Positions 51,173 through 60,200 of a stretch of 60,265 nt of DNA are shown here, one piece after another; within the stretch, counting starts at the first letter, position 1, and each line of letters opens with the position of its first letter. The DNA comes from JACCYX01 sp964610045 (lineage in GTDB: Bacteria; Chloroflexota; Chloroflexia; Thermomicrobiales; UBA6265). Made by a program: the position numbers and the translations under genes. The stretch lies in assembly GCA_964610045.1 (NCBI GenBank), contig CAZSUN010000013.1, positions 1 through 60,265 on the forward strand. Reading direction: 5' to 3'. Below the pieces are notes generated by a model. That model was not told the DNA's origin and did not search any database. It was given only the letters and a program-made list of their open reading frames with translations.

Positions 51173-52402
51173 TTACGCCGGCGCGGCGATACCGTCGAAC
51201 TTCACGACCTGTCCGGCGGGCATGCCTGGTCCGGACATCAGGATGTAAATTGTGACGTACAGATTGCCATCGCCATCGAAGGCGATGCCGTGCGGCATCA
51301 CGAGCCCTTCGACGACCGGCTCAACCGTGCCATCCGCCAGCACGCGGAAGATCGTGCCGACGGGGGCGCCTTCCGGATCATCGAAGAGCTGGCTGAGGTA
51401 CACGAACCCGTCGGGGCCGACCGCGAGCCCGGTGACGAACGACCGCCCGGTGGTGACACTCGCCCAGGTGGCGAAGGCGCCGTCGCCAGCGACGGTGACC
51501 ACCGACGGGGCGTCGGCGGGCCAGAACTCGCTGAGGAACGCCGTGTGATAGGTCGTGCCCTTGAAAGCGCCGCCCGTCGGTACAACCTGCCGCGGTTCGA
51601 AGCCGGCATCCGGGACGATCTGGTCGAGGGTGGGGAAGACCACCCGAACCTGGAACGCGCCCGTGGCTGGATCCACCGAGTAGACCGTGTTGCCGCCGGC
51701 GTCGTTGACTGTCAGGCGGCCGTCGCTGTCGCCCACTGAAAGCGCGTACAGATTCGGGTTGACATCGGTGCCGTCCGGGTTGTTCTCGGCCTCGTAGGTG
51801 TTGAACTCGGCGATCTGGACGACTTCACCCGTGGCCGGATCGAAGCTGTGGACGCCGTTCTCACCGATCAGGGGCTCGATGCCCACACCAACCGCCGCCC
51901 CGCCAATGGAGAAGTAGACAATCCCGTCCTGAACGGCAATACCGGTCGGACCGACGCCGTCGCTGTAGGAGGCGAGACCGCTGACAGCCACCGACTGCGT
52001 GCCGTCCGGGGCGATCGCGCTGATCTGGCCGGTATAGCCCCGGGTGGAGGGCGGCGCGGCATCCGCGGCTGGAGTCGCCTCTTCATCGACGACCGGCTCG
52101 GCAACCGGAGACGCTGATGCCTCTTCCCCCGGAGCGAGGGTCAACACTTCATCGCCCCCAACACCGATTTCGGTCACATACATGGTGCCGTCGTCGCCGA
52201 AGGCGATGTACTTCGGGTTGTAGAGACCGGTTGCGACGACCGTGGCTCCCTCCGGCAGCGGGGGCAACCCCATTCCAGCGTCACCGGCCGCCGGTGATGC
52301 TTCCTGGGCGGACACCTTGCCCACGGTACCCGCGGCGATCGCCGCCGCACCTGCTGCCATCGTAAAGGCGCGACGATCCATCGAAGCCGATTTCAGGGTC
52401 AT
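51173..52402 (-). CDS. Secreted ScyD/ScyE-like beta-propeller protein
   Basis: The 409-residue protein has a twin-arginine signal (MDRRAFTMAAGAAAIAAGTVG) and a Ser/Pro/Ala linker. A series of NHL/SMP-30-like blades follows, with GLYNPKYIAFGDDGTMYVTE, GPTGIAVQDGIVYFSIGG, GLAVGPDGFVYLSQLF and MPHGIAFDGDGNLYVTI. This pattern matches the ScyD/ScyE group of extracytoplasmic propellers; most have no known function. An acidic low-complexity insertion near residues 95-120 (ASPVAEPVVDEEATPAADAA) interrupts the first blade. AAGGAG lies eight bases before the ATG at 52402. A promoter is predicted about 125 bp upstream. Confidence 0.8.
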   Translation of the reverse strand: MTLKSASMDRRAFTMAAGAAAIAAGTVGKVSAQEASPAAGDAGMGLPPLPEGATVVATGLYNPKYIAFGDDGTMYVTEIGVGGDEVLTLAPGEEASASPVAEPVVDEEATPAADAAPPSTRGYTGQISAIAPDGTQSVAVSGLASYSDGVGPTGIAVQDGIVYFSIGGAAVGVGIEPLIGENGVHSFDPATGEVVQIAEFNTYEAENNPDGTDVNPNLYALSVGDSDGRLTVNDAGGNTVYSVDPATGAFQVRVVFPTLDQIVPDAGFEPRQVVPTGGAFKGTTYHTAFLSEFWPADAPSVVTVAGDGAFATWASVTTGRSFVTGLAVGPDGFVYLSQLFDDPEGAPVGTIFRVLADGTVEPVVEGLVMPHGIAFDGDGNLYVTIYILMSGPGMPAGQVVKFDGIAAPA

Positions 52403-52714
52403 GACACAATGCTCCTTGTGCATTCGAATGACGGTCCTGGTCCCGGGTGTGGAGCCGCAGCGCACCGTCGAACCGGATCGAAGACAACCCGTTCTGGCCT
52501 GCATGCCCCAAAACCATATCTCCCATACTAGCGTGAAACGCCGAGCCTGTCGCGGGGTGGAGGCAGATTTCCACGCGTGGCGGACCGGGATTCACCGGGC
52601 CGCCAGACAGGCACAACAAAACCACCCGCTGCCACCCATTCAGGAAACGACCGATCGTGCTGTCTGGTTCCCTCCCTGGCAGGCAGGCACCAGCTGATTG
52701 CTGCGTACCCGTCC
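52403..52714. other. 312-bp intergenic region with the ScyD/ScyE promoter
   Basis: No gene is seen. On the minus strand GCGACA and TAGTAT (complement of 52548-52553 and 52525-52530), spaced by 17 bases, form a plausible promoter for the ScyD/ScyE-like gene. An interrupted stem at 52664-52693 (CTGGT...ACCAG) is the best candidate for the end of the ABC exporter transcript. Confidence 0.4.
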
Positions 52715-54580
52715 TTAAGCCGTTTCGCGGGCGATGGCGAGCACCGTCTGTTCCGCGATTTGTGCTTCCTCCTCCTGGCGGGCGAGTTCGGCATCGCCCC
52801 GGAACTGGCTGTTGTGGAGTCGTTCGTAGAAGCCCTGGGCTTCGATCAACTCCTGGTGTGTGCCGCGTTCCACGATCTCGCCGTGATTGATGACGAGGAT
52901 CTGGTCGGCCGATCGGATCGTGCTCAGCCGGTGGGCGATCACGAAGCTGGTGCGGCCCGCCATTAGGCGGACGAAGGCTTCCTGGATGTGCTTCTCGGTG
53001 CGGGTATCGACGCTGCTCGTGGCTTCATCCAGGATCAGGATCGCGGGATCCGAGATGGCGGCACGGGCGATCGCCAGGAGCTGACGCTGACCCTGGCTCA
53101 GATTGCTCCCCCGCTCGGTGAGTTCGGTATCGTAGCCGTGGGGCAGGCGACGGATGAAGCGGTCTGCGTTGGCGAGGCGGGCAGCCGCTTCGATCTCCTC
53201 ATCCGTGGCGTCGAGCTTGCCGTAGCGGATGTTCTCACGCACGGTCCCGGCAAAGAGGAAGGTATCCTGGAGCACGACGCCGAGTTGCTGCCGCAGGTCC
53301 GCCTTCTCGAATGATCGGATTTCATGACCGTCGAGCAGGACCTCTCCCTGGTCGATCTCGTAGAAGCGGGTCAGCAGGTTGATGATGGTCGTCTTGCCGG
53401 CACCGGTCGGTCCGACCAGGGCCACCAGTTCGCCCGGCGCCGCGTGGGCGGTGACATGCTTGAGGACCGGGCTCACGCCGTCGTATGAAAACGATACGTT
53501 GTTGAACGCAACATCGCCGCGAAGGACGACCGGCCGGGCGCCAATCGCGTCAACCTCGGGCGTTTCGTCGAGAATTTCGAACACCCGCTCCGCGCCGGCG
53601 ATGGCGGACTGTATCTGGTTGTAGAGGTTGGCGATTTCGTTGATGGGCCGCCCAAGCTGCCGGGTGTAGCTTACGAAGGCTGCAATCGTGCCGACGGTTG
53701 CAGTCCCGTTCACCACCATCCAGCCGCCGGCTCCGGCCACGGCGGCGAGACTCAGGTTGCCGATGAAGTTCATCATCGGTCCCACCACCCCGGCGAAGGT
53801 CTGGGCGCTGGTCGATGCCGCCCGGAGTTCGGCGTTCGTTGCCGCAAAGTCGTCCATCACGCGCTGTTGCTGGTTGTAGGCGATCACCACCCGCTGGCCG
53901 GTGATGGTCTCCTCGATGATGCCGTTGAGGCTGCCCAGATGTTTTTGCTGGCCCCTGAACCCCTCACGGGTGCGGCTGCCGATGAAGCGGTTCACGCCGA
54001 ACGTCAGGATCAGGGTGGTCCCGATCGAGACCGCCGCGAGGATCGGGTTGAGGATGAGCATCAGGGTGATGACCCCGATGATCGTCAGCACCCCGGAGAC
54101 GATCTGGTTGAGGCTTTCCGACAGGACCTGGTTGATGTTTTCCACATCGTTGGTGAGGCGGCTCATCGTGTCGCCGTGTGGGCGCTGGTCGAAGAACCGG
54201 ATCGGCATGGCTTGCAGGTGGGTGAACAGGTCGTCGCGCAGGGTCATGACCGTCTGCTGGGCGATGTTGACCATGATCCAGCCCGAGGCCCACTGCAGGA
54301 GCGACTGGACACCGTACAGGCCCAACAGGATGAGGACGATCCGGGTCAACCCGCTCATGTCGCCGGGAATGATGTAGTCATCGATCGCGCGGCCCATCAG
54401 GTAGGGTGCGATGACCGTCACGATCGTGCCCATGACGACGAGGATCGCGGCGATCGTGAGCCTGGCCTGCTGGCGACGCAGATATGCCCAAAGCCGCATC
54501 AGGGTGACGCGGGTATTGCGGGGACGCACCTTTTCACCCATCAGGTGAGCGGCGGGGCCACCTCCTCTAGGCTGCGCCAT
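52715..54580 (-). CDS. ABC exporter half-transporter, catalytically complete subunit
   Basis: The 621-residue protein joins a six-helix membrane domain (from LTIAAILVVMGTIVTVIAPYL) to an ATPase domain. That domain has Walker A GPTGAGKTT near residue 415, Walker B ILILDEATSSVD with the catalytic Glu, and the H-loop FVIAHRLSTI. The signature is the variant LSQGQ instead of LSGGQ. In heterodimeric exporters such as TM287/288 and LmrCD this combination marks the subunit with a functional Walker B whose signature faces the degenerate site. Its ATG overlaps the previous gene by 14 bp, so the two are coupled. Substrate is unknown; lipids or drugs are usual. Confidence 0.93.
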   Translation of the reverse strand: MAQPRGGGPAAHLMGEKVRPRNTRVTLMRLWAYLRRQQARLTIAAILVVMGTIVTVIAPYLMGRAIDDYIIPGDMSGLTRIVLILLGLYGVQSLLQWASGWIMVNIAQQTVMTLRDDLFTHLQAMPIRFFDQRPHGDTMSRLTNDVENINQVLSESLNQIVSGVLTIIGVITLMLILNPILAAVSIGTTLILTFGVNRFIGSRTREGFRGQQKHLGSLNGIIEETITGQRVVIAYNQQQRVMDDFAATNAELRAASTSAQTFAGVVGPMMNFIGNLSLAAVAGAGGWMVVNGTATVGTIAAFVSYTRQLGRPINEIANLYNQIQSAIAGAERVFEILDETPEVDAIGARPVVLRGDVAFNNVSFSYDGVSPVLKHVTAHAAPGELVALVGPTGAGKTTIINLLTRFYEIDQGEVLLDGHEIRSFEKADLRQQLGVVLQDTFLFAGTVRENIRYGKLDATDEEIEAAARLANADRFIRRLPHGYDTELTERGSNLSQGQRQLLAIARAAISDPAILILDEATSSVDTRTEKHIQEAFVRLMAGRTSFVIAHRLSTIRSADQILVINHGEIVERGTHQELIEAQGFYERLHNSQFRGDAELARQEEEAQIAEQTVLAIARETA

Positions 54581-56309
54581 CGAACTCACCTTCGCTTTCC
54601 ATTTGGGAGTTGTAGATATCCCGGTAGACCGGGGAGGTGGCAAGCAACTCGCGATGGGTGCCTTCGGCCACAAGCCCACCGGCGTCCAGGATCAGGATGC
54701 GGTCGGCGTTGAGCACGGCGCTGACCCGTTGCGCCACGATCAGGCGGGTTTGACGGACGGTTCCCAGCGCCTGCTGGATCCGGGCCTCGGTCGCCACATC
54801 GACCGCACTCGTGCTGTCGTCGAGGATCAGGATGGGCGCATCCATCGTGAGTGCCCGGGCGATCGCCAGCCGTTGCTTCTGGCCACCCGACAGGTTGACC
54901 CCGCGCTGGCCGATTGCGGCATCCAGCCCCTCCGGGAGAGCGCTGATGAAGTCCCAGGCCTGGGCCATCCGGGCCGCGTTCTCAACCTCCTCATCGGTGG
55001 CGTCTGGCCGGCCATACCGGATGTTGTCGCGAACGGTGCCCGAAAACAGGATCGACTCCTGAAGCGCCATGGCGACCAGGGAGCGCAGTGTTTCCTCGTC
55101 GTACTCGCGGACATCGATGCCGTCGATCGAGACGCTGCCCGATGTCACGTCGTAGAAGCGTGGGACGAGATTCACGAGCGATGACTTGCCGGATCCTGTT
55201 GCCCCGAGGATCGCGATTTCCTCGCCTGGCTCGGCGACAAACGAGATATCGCGCAACACCGGTTCGCTTTCATCGTTGTACGAGAAGGAGACGCGGTCGA
55301 ACTCGATCCGGCCGCGGCGGCGAGCGCGCTCGATCGGGATCGGCGGTTGGATCACGATCGGCTCGCTGTCGAGCACCTCGTTGACGCGCCCGGCGGATGC
55401 CTCGGCCCGCGCGAATCGCATCACCAGCATCGACAGGAACATGATCCCGAAGAGACATTGCAGCATGTAGTTGGAAAACGCGACCAGTTGGCCAACTTCG
55501 AGGTCGCCGGCATCGATCATCCGGCCCCCCCACCAAAGGGCAGCCACGATCCCGGCGTTGACGAAGAACATCAGCAACGGCATCACCATGACCATGTAGC
55601 GCACCACCGACAGGGTGGTGTCCCGCAGGTCGGCGTTTGCCTGGTGGAAGCGTTCCTTCTCATAGGGTCCGCGCGCGAAGACCCTGACCACGCGCACCCC
55701 GGCCAGGTTCTCCTGCATCACGGTGTTGAGATGGTCGAGTTTTTGCTGCACCAGGCGGAAGAGTGGATAGGCGATCCGCATCACGATGCCGATCGTGAGC
55801 GCAATCAATGGAATGAGGATGACGAACAGGAGGGAAAGTTGCGGGCTGGTGATGGTCGCCAGGATCAGGCTCCCGACCAGCAGGAGCGGCGCCCGGATCA
55901 TGATCCTGAGCATCATCGCGACCATATCGATCAGTTGGGTGACGTCGTTGGTGAGGCGGGTGATGAGGCTGCCGGTTTCGAGGCGGTCGAGATTGGCGAA
56001 CGACAGCGACTGGACCTTGTGGAAGAGATTGCCACGGAGATCGGCCCCGAACCCCTGAGACGCTCGAATGGCGAACACGCCGCAGAGGACGCCGCCAATC
56101 AGGCCGATCAGTGCGACCCCAAGCATGATCAGGCTGGTCCGGATGACGGCATCGCCGTCGCTCTTGGCAATGCCTTCGTCAATGATCTGCTCCACCAGGC
56201 GCGGCTGAAGCAAATCCATCATCACTTCGATCGCCATCATGATTGGCGCGAGGATCGCCCACATCCGGTATGGACCGAGGAACCGGGCAAGTCGTCGAGT
56301 CTGTGGCAT
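54567..56309 (-). CDS. ABC exporter half-transporter, degenerate-site subunit
   Basis: The 580-residue protein has an N-terminal membrane domain (MWAILAPIMMAIEVMMDLL...) and an ATPase domain. Walker A is GATGSGKSS near residue 366, and the signature VNLSGGQKQRLAIARAL is canonical. Walker B reads ILILDDSTSAVD, with Asp replacing the catalytic Glu, and the H-loop is LIVAQRVSAVL, with Gln replacing His. These are the changes seen in the non-hydrolysing site of heterodimeric exporters. It is the first gene of the pair, and its end overlaps the partner by 14 bp. A TATATCGCGATATA palindrome lies about 240 bp upstream. Confidence 0.93.
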   Translation of the reverse strand: MPQTRRLARFLGPYRMWAILAPIMMAIEVMMDLLQPRLVEQIIDEGIAKSDGDAVIRTSLIMLGVALIGLIGGVLCGVFAIRASQGFGADLRGNLFHKVQSLSFANLDRLETGSLITRLTNDVTQLIDMVAMMLRIMIRAPLLLVGSLILATITSPQLSLLFVILIPLIALTIGIVMRIAYPLFRLVQQKLDHLNTVMQENLAGVRVVRVFARGPYEKERFHQANADLRDTTLSVVRYMVMVMPLLMFFVNAGIVAALWWGGRMIDAGDLEVGQLVAFSNYMLQCLFGIMFLSMLVMRFARAEASAGRVNEVLDSEPIVIQPPIPIERARRRGRIEFDRVSFSYNDESEPVLRDISFVAEPGEEIAILGATGSGKSSLVNLVPRFYDVTSGSVSIDGIDVREYDEETLRSLVAMALQESILFSGTVRDNIRYGRPDATDEEVENAARMAQAWDFISALPEGLDAAIGQRGVNLSGGQKQRLAIARALTMDAPILILDDSTSAVDVATEARIQQALGTVRQTRLIVAQRVSAVLNADRILILDAGGLVAEGTHRELLATSPVYRDIYNSQMESEGEFDGAA

Positions 56310-56546
56310 GAACTGGGACCCCTCTGGAGGCGGTTACTCGCGTCAGTGGTGTTGGCTGTTCGGTTGCCCGGCAGTGTACCGCCACCCCGTCCCGTCTGGA
56401 CCGACTGGCTGCGTTGCACGGACCGTGTACCTGGGGAACGAGCCGGGACGACCGACAGGCACCGAATACACCTCGCGCCGGAAACCGGAATGACGAGAGA
56501 GCGATGGATGTTTGTCCAGCCTCACGACACCGCACGTCGTCGCAAT

Positions 56547-56560
56547 TATATCGCGATATA
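56547..56560. promoter_or_regulatory. TATATCGCGATATA palindrome upstream of the ABC exporter
   Basis: A perfect 14-bp palindrome with the same TATCGCGATA core as at 36728-36737. It lies 238 bp before the first exporter gene. A repressor of the drug-exporter type is a reasonable guess, but none is encoded in the window. Confidence 0.45.
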
Positions 56561-56952
56561 TCGCTTTGACAAGACCTGACGCTGACGAAGATGCGTAATC
56601 CGAGTGTTTCAGGCGTCCGCCCCATCGGGTCCGGCGGAGTGGCAGGGTGAGGTTGCGTTTCAGGCGGCAGACAGTGAGGCATCTGTTCGGAGTCGTACGC
56701 AACAACAAGTCACTTGCGCACCTGCCGCGTTCGAACGTCCCACAATGAGGCCTCCTACAGACTCAGCAACCAGAGCGCCACTGGGCGCCGGTTCGTTCAC
56801 GAGACCGTGCCGAATCTCGATCGCCAACACGACGAACGAGAGGAGGCCACCGGCAGGATGGACGTGAGTTGACGAAATCGTGGAGTGCACAACTGGGACT
56901 GACTCAAAAGGGCTAGTCATGGTCAATTACGATAGCAATACTCATCAGATGA

Positions 56953-56982
56953 TTGACACGCCCATGACTTAAGTCCTAGACT
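56953..56982 (+). promoter_or_regulatory. Possible promoter of the adhesin-like gene
   Basis: TTGACA (56953-56958) is a perfect -35, followed after 18 bases by TAGACT (56977-56982), a 4/6 -10. The palindrome GACTTAAGTC lies in the spacer. The leader to the GTG at 57236 would be about 250 nt. Confidence 0.4.
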
Positions 56983-57235
56983 CGATGGGTATGGGTCCTG
57001 GCAGGTATATTTCATGTTCCAGTCATCGCGGCTAGCCCGTTCTGCCTGGAATGAAAGCCTCCAAACCTCACCCGCGAGTCGATCGTGGGGTTGTTTGTTT
57101 CACAGTGTGGCGGTCGTCCTGTCGATGGAAACAGGGCTGCTGCCATTCACCGGTTCAGGGGTCGGGTCGGTCGTGGACCGGCGGGATGTCAGGTTTCCGG
57201 ATGGTGTTCCCGCCGGATGTCGCAAGGGGTGGTTA

Positions 57236-60200
57236 GTGGAAACCAGGAAAACGCGAAATCGGTCTGTCTGGGTTCACCGGCTTGGAATCTTTCTCCTGGT
57301 CGTGAATCTCTTTTCACCGTTCATGACGCTGAATGCAGCCTCGGCGGCCACGGACGACTCAACCAACGTTGAGAACACCGGTACCGGGGAAACGTCCGCC
57401 GAGCCGACAGTGGTCCCGGAGCCGACAACCGCTCCGCAACCAACCACGGCGCCAACGGTCGTCCCGCAGCCAACAGCTGTTCCGACGACTGCACCGCAGC
57501 CTACGGCCGTTCCGACCACCGCGCCGCGATCAGACCAGAACCAGCAGTCGAATCGTGACGCGAACAACGAAGAAGCTCCGGCCAGCACCGGAACGCCGAA
57601 ACTCGAGGTCACCCTGCGGGCGATCAATCCCGACGGGTCCTCGGTTTCGGCGAACGCGTTTGCCAGCGCCTCGGCTGGCGACACCATCACCTACGCGTTC
57701 ACGGTGGTGAACTACGGTGATGGCGATGCCAGCAACGTCACGATCGACGTTGAGCCCTTCACCGCGCTCACCCCGTTCGACTGCGCCTACGACCGGTTCA
57801 CCGTCAACGAGTCCCCGGTCGCGTACGCGGGCCTGTCGCTCGACGCTGGCCAGTCGGTCACCTGTGTTGCGACCTACACGATCACGGGTGACGACCTCGG
57901 GACGACCCTGGTCAAGACCGGCAAGGCGGTTGCGGCGGATGCCGATGGCAATCGCGTCGACAGCGTGAATCGCGATCCCGAAAAGGCGATCTCCCGGCTC
58001 GATGTCGGCACCGACCGCGACGCCGATGGCGTGGCCAACGGGGCGGACAACTGCCCGGACATCAACAACCCCGGTCAGGAGGACGCCGACGCCGACGGCA
58101 TCGGTGATGCCTGCGACGACGCGACCGCGCCGGTCGACTCCGACGGCGATGGCCTGACCGACGAGCAGGAAGCCGAGCTCGGGACCGATCCTCAGAATCC
58201 CGACACCGATGGCGACGGCGTCAATGACGGCGATGAAGTCGCCGCCGGCACCGATCCCCTCGTGTCCGATGTCGCGCCGGTCGATCCCTGCGCCCCGATC
58301 GTCGTTGACGAAACTGACGGCGAAGCGACCGGCGACGATGTGGCCAGCGAGGATGGCACCGATGACGCCGCTCCGGCCGACGATGCCGCGGTCGATCCTG
58401 CCGCCGAGTGTGGCTCCATTTCGCTGACCAAGGAAGCCACCGGCCTGACGGTCGATGGCGTTCCTGCCTTTGCCGAGAGCGAGACGCCAGATTTCTCGAT
58501 CGTCTCCCAGATCATCGCCGACGCGCAGGCGGCTGCCGGTGTCGAGCCGGTCGACTCCACCGGTGGCGAGCTGGTTGGCCCTGATGTCGTTGACGAGTCG
58601 ACGGACGGCGAGGCCACCGACGAGGGTGAGCCGAAGGACGATCCGTCCTCGACCGTCGCCCTGCCTGAGTTCGTCATTACCTTCACCTTCACAGTGACCA
58701 ACGACGGTGAGGTGCCAGTCACCAACATCGAGATCGTGGACGATCTCGCCGGCATCAGCGCGCTGGAGTGCGATCCTGCCCTTCCCGCGACGCTCGAACC
58801 GGGTGCGTCGCTGACCTGTACTGCGACCTACACGGTCACCCAGGACGACATCGACGCCGGGTTCGTCCTCAACACCGCGACGGCAACCGCCGACAACGCC
58901 CCTGACTTCACGGCCTCGGTCGTTGTCGAATTCGCCCCGGCCATGCTGGGCTTGATGGACATCCAGCCGTTCGCTATCCCAAATCCAGGGGCATACAGCG
59001 GCTGTTCGACTGCGTCAACAGCAAACGGCCCATACGCCGACTCGGTTTGCGTCACGATATCTCCGGGTACCCCATCAGATAGTCCCCCACGGAATGGATT
59101 CCCGGGCACCTGTCCGGTCAACACAAACGGCAACACATGGTCGGGCGCACTTGGAGCTCCGGACGCCCAGCACCTCGCCAACACGGGAGTCCCCGACGCC
59201 ACCGCCCCGTCACTCGGTTGGCGCGGCGTCATGGTTGTCGAGTTCATCGACAATAAATTGGTGCCGAATGGGATTACCGGGAACAATGCAGCCGGCGGCG
59301 ACCTGCTGATCCTCGAACGTGGTGCTGCCGCCGAACCATCCACGATTTCGATCAGCAAGACTGGGCTCCCCGGCTCCTGGATCGTGGTTGGAACGCTGGC
59401 CGCCGGATCGAACGCCAACGTTCAGTACTTCGATATCGATGGTGTCGCTAGCCTGGGCGAGGAGTTCTCCTATGTCCAGATCGCCGACCTTGGCACTCCC
59501 AATGTGAACTACAACGGCTGCCAGGATGGCCGGAACGTTGCAGGCGCCGACATCGACGCCGTTTGGGCAGTCTCCAGCACGGTCACTCCTCCCATCCCAA
59601 CCTGGACTGACTTCGCCTGTGTGAACGGGGCAACCGTTCCAGGTACGGTGAACCGACCGGCCAATGTCTACATCCAGGCGCCGAATCCGAACAATCCAGA
59701 TATCCTGGCGATTGAGTACACACAGAGCGGACCACCAACCGCCGGTGGATTCGTTACCATCACGGGCACCATCAAGGCTGGCGCTAATGTCTGGACCAGT
59801 TCCTTGCCATCAGGATGGACTCAGGGGACAGACGGCAATCCCGCGACCATCTTCTATCGTGTGCCACCAGGTACCGGATTCTTCAGTCCGGGCACCTGTA
59901 CGCCGACAAGCAACCCGACGATCACCACCAACCTGGCGCAGTGTGTCAACGGGGTGGTCGGCAATGCGCAGGTGACGGCGACCGCCGTCGGCAATGGCTA
60001 CACGGTCTCGGTGAACCCAGCGACGCCGCAGCCAGGCAACGTGAACCGCAACTGGACGGTCACGCTGACGCTCCAGAATGGGTACGCCTGGCCGCCCAAC
60101 GTGACGACCGCAAACGGCTGGACCTTCGCCGGTAACGTCGCGACCCTTGTCGTCCCCACGACGGCCGTGAACTGCACGACCACGAGCAACCCGACGATCA

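Larger units (their letters stand above)
56310..57235. other. 926-bp intergenic region
   Basis: No gene is supported, although short open frames exist on both strands. It holds a TATATCGCGATATA palindrome (56547-56560), a wide inverted repeat GGCCTCCT/AGGAGGCC (56749-56848) with smaller nested pairings, the palindrome GACTTAAGTC (56966-56975) and a possible promoter at 56953-56982. Confidence 0.5.

Noticed and set aside
56660..56926. Minus-strand 88-codon open frame in the long intergenic region
   Set aside because: No ribosome binding site, no recognisable domain, and it spans a large inverted repeat.
57085..57372. Plus-strand 95-codon frame overlapping the adhesin start
   Set aside because: It is out of frame with the adhesin gene, which has a signal peptide, a ribosome binding site and more than 1000 open codons.
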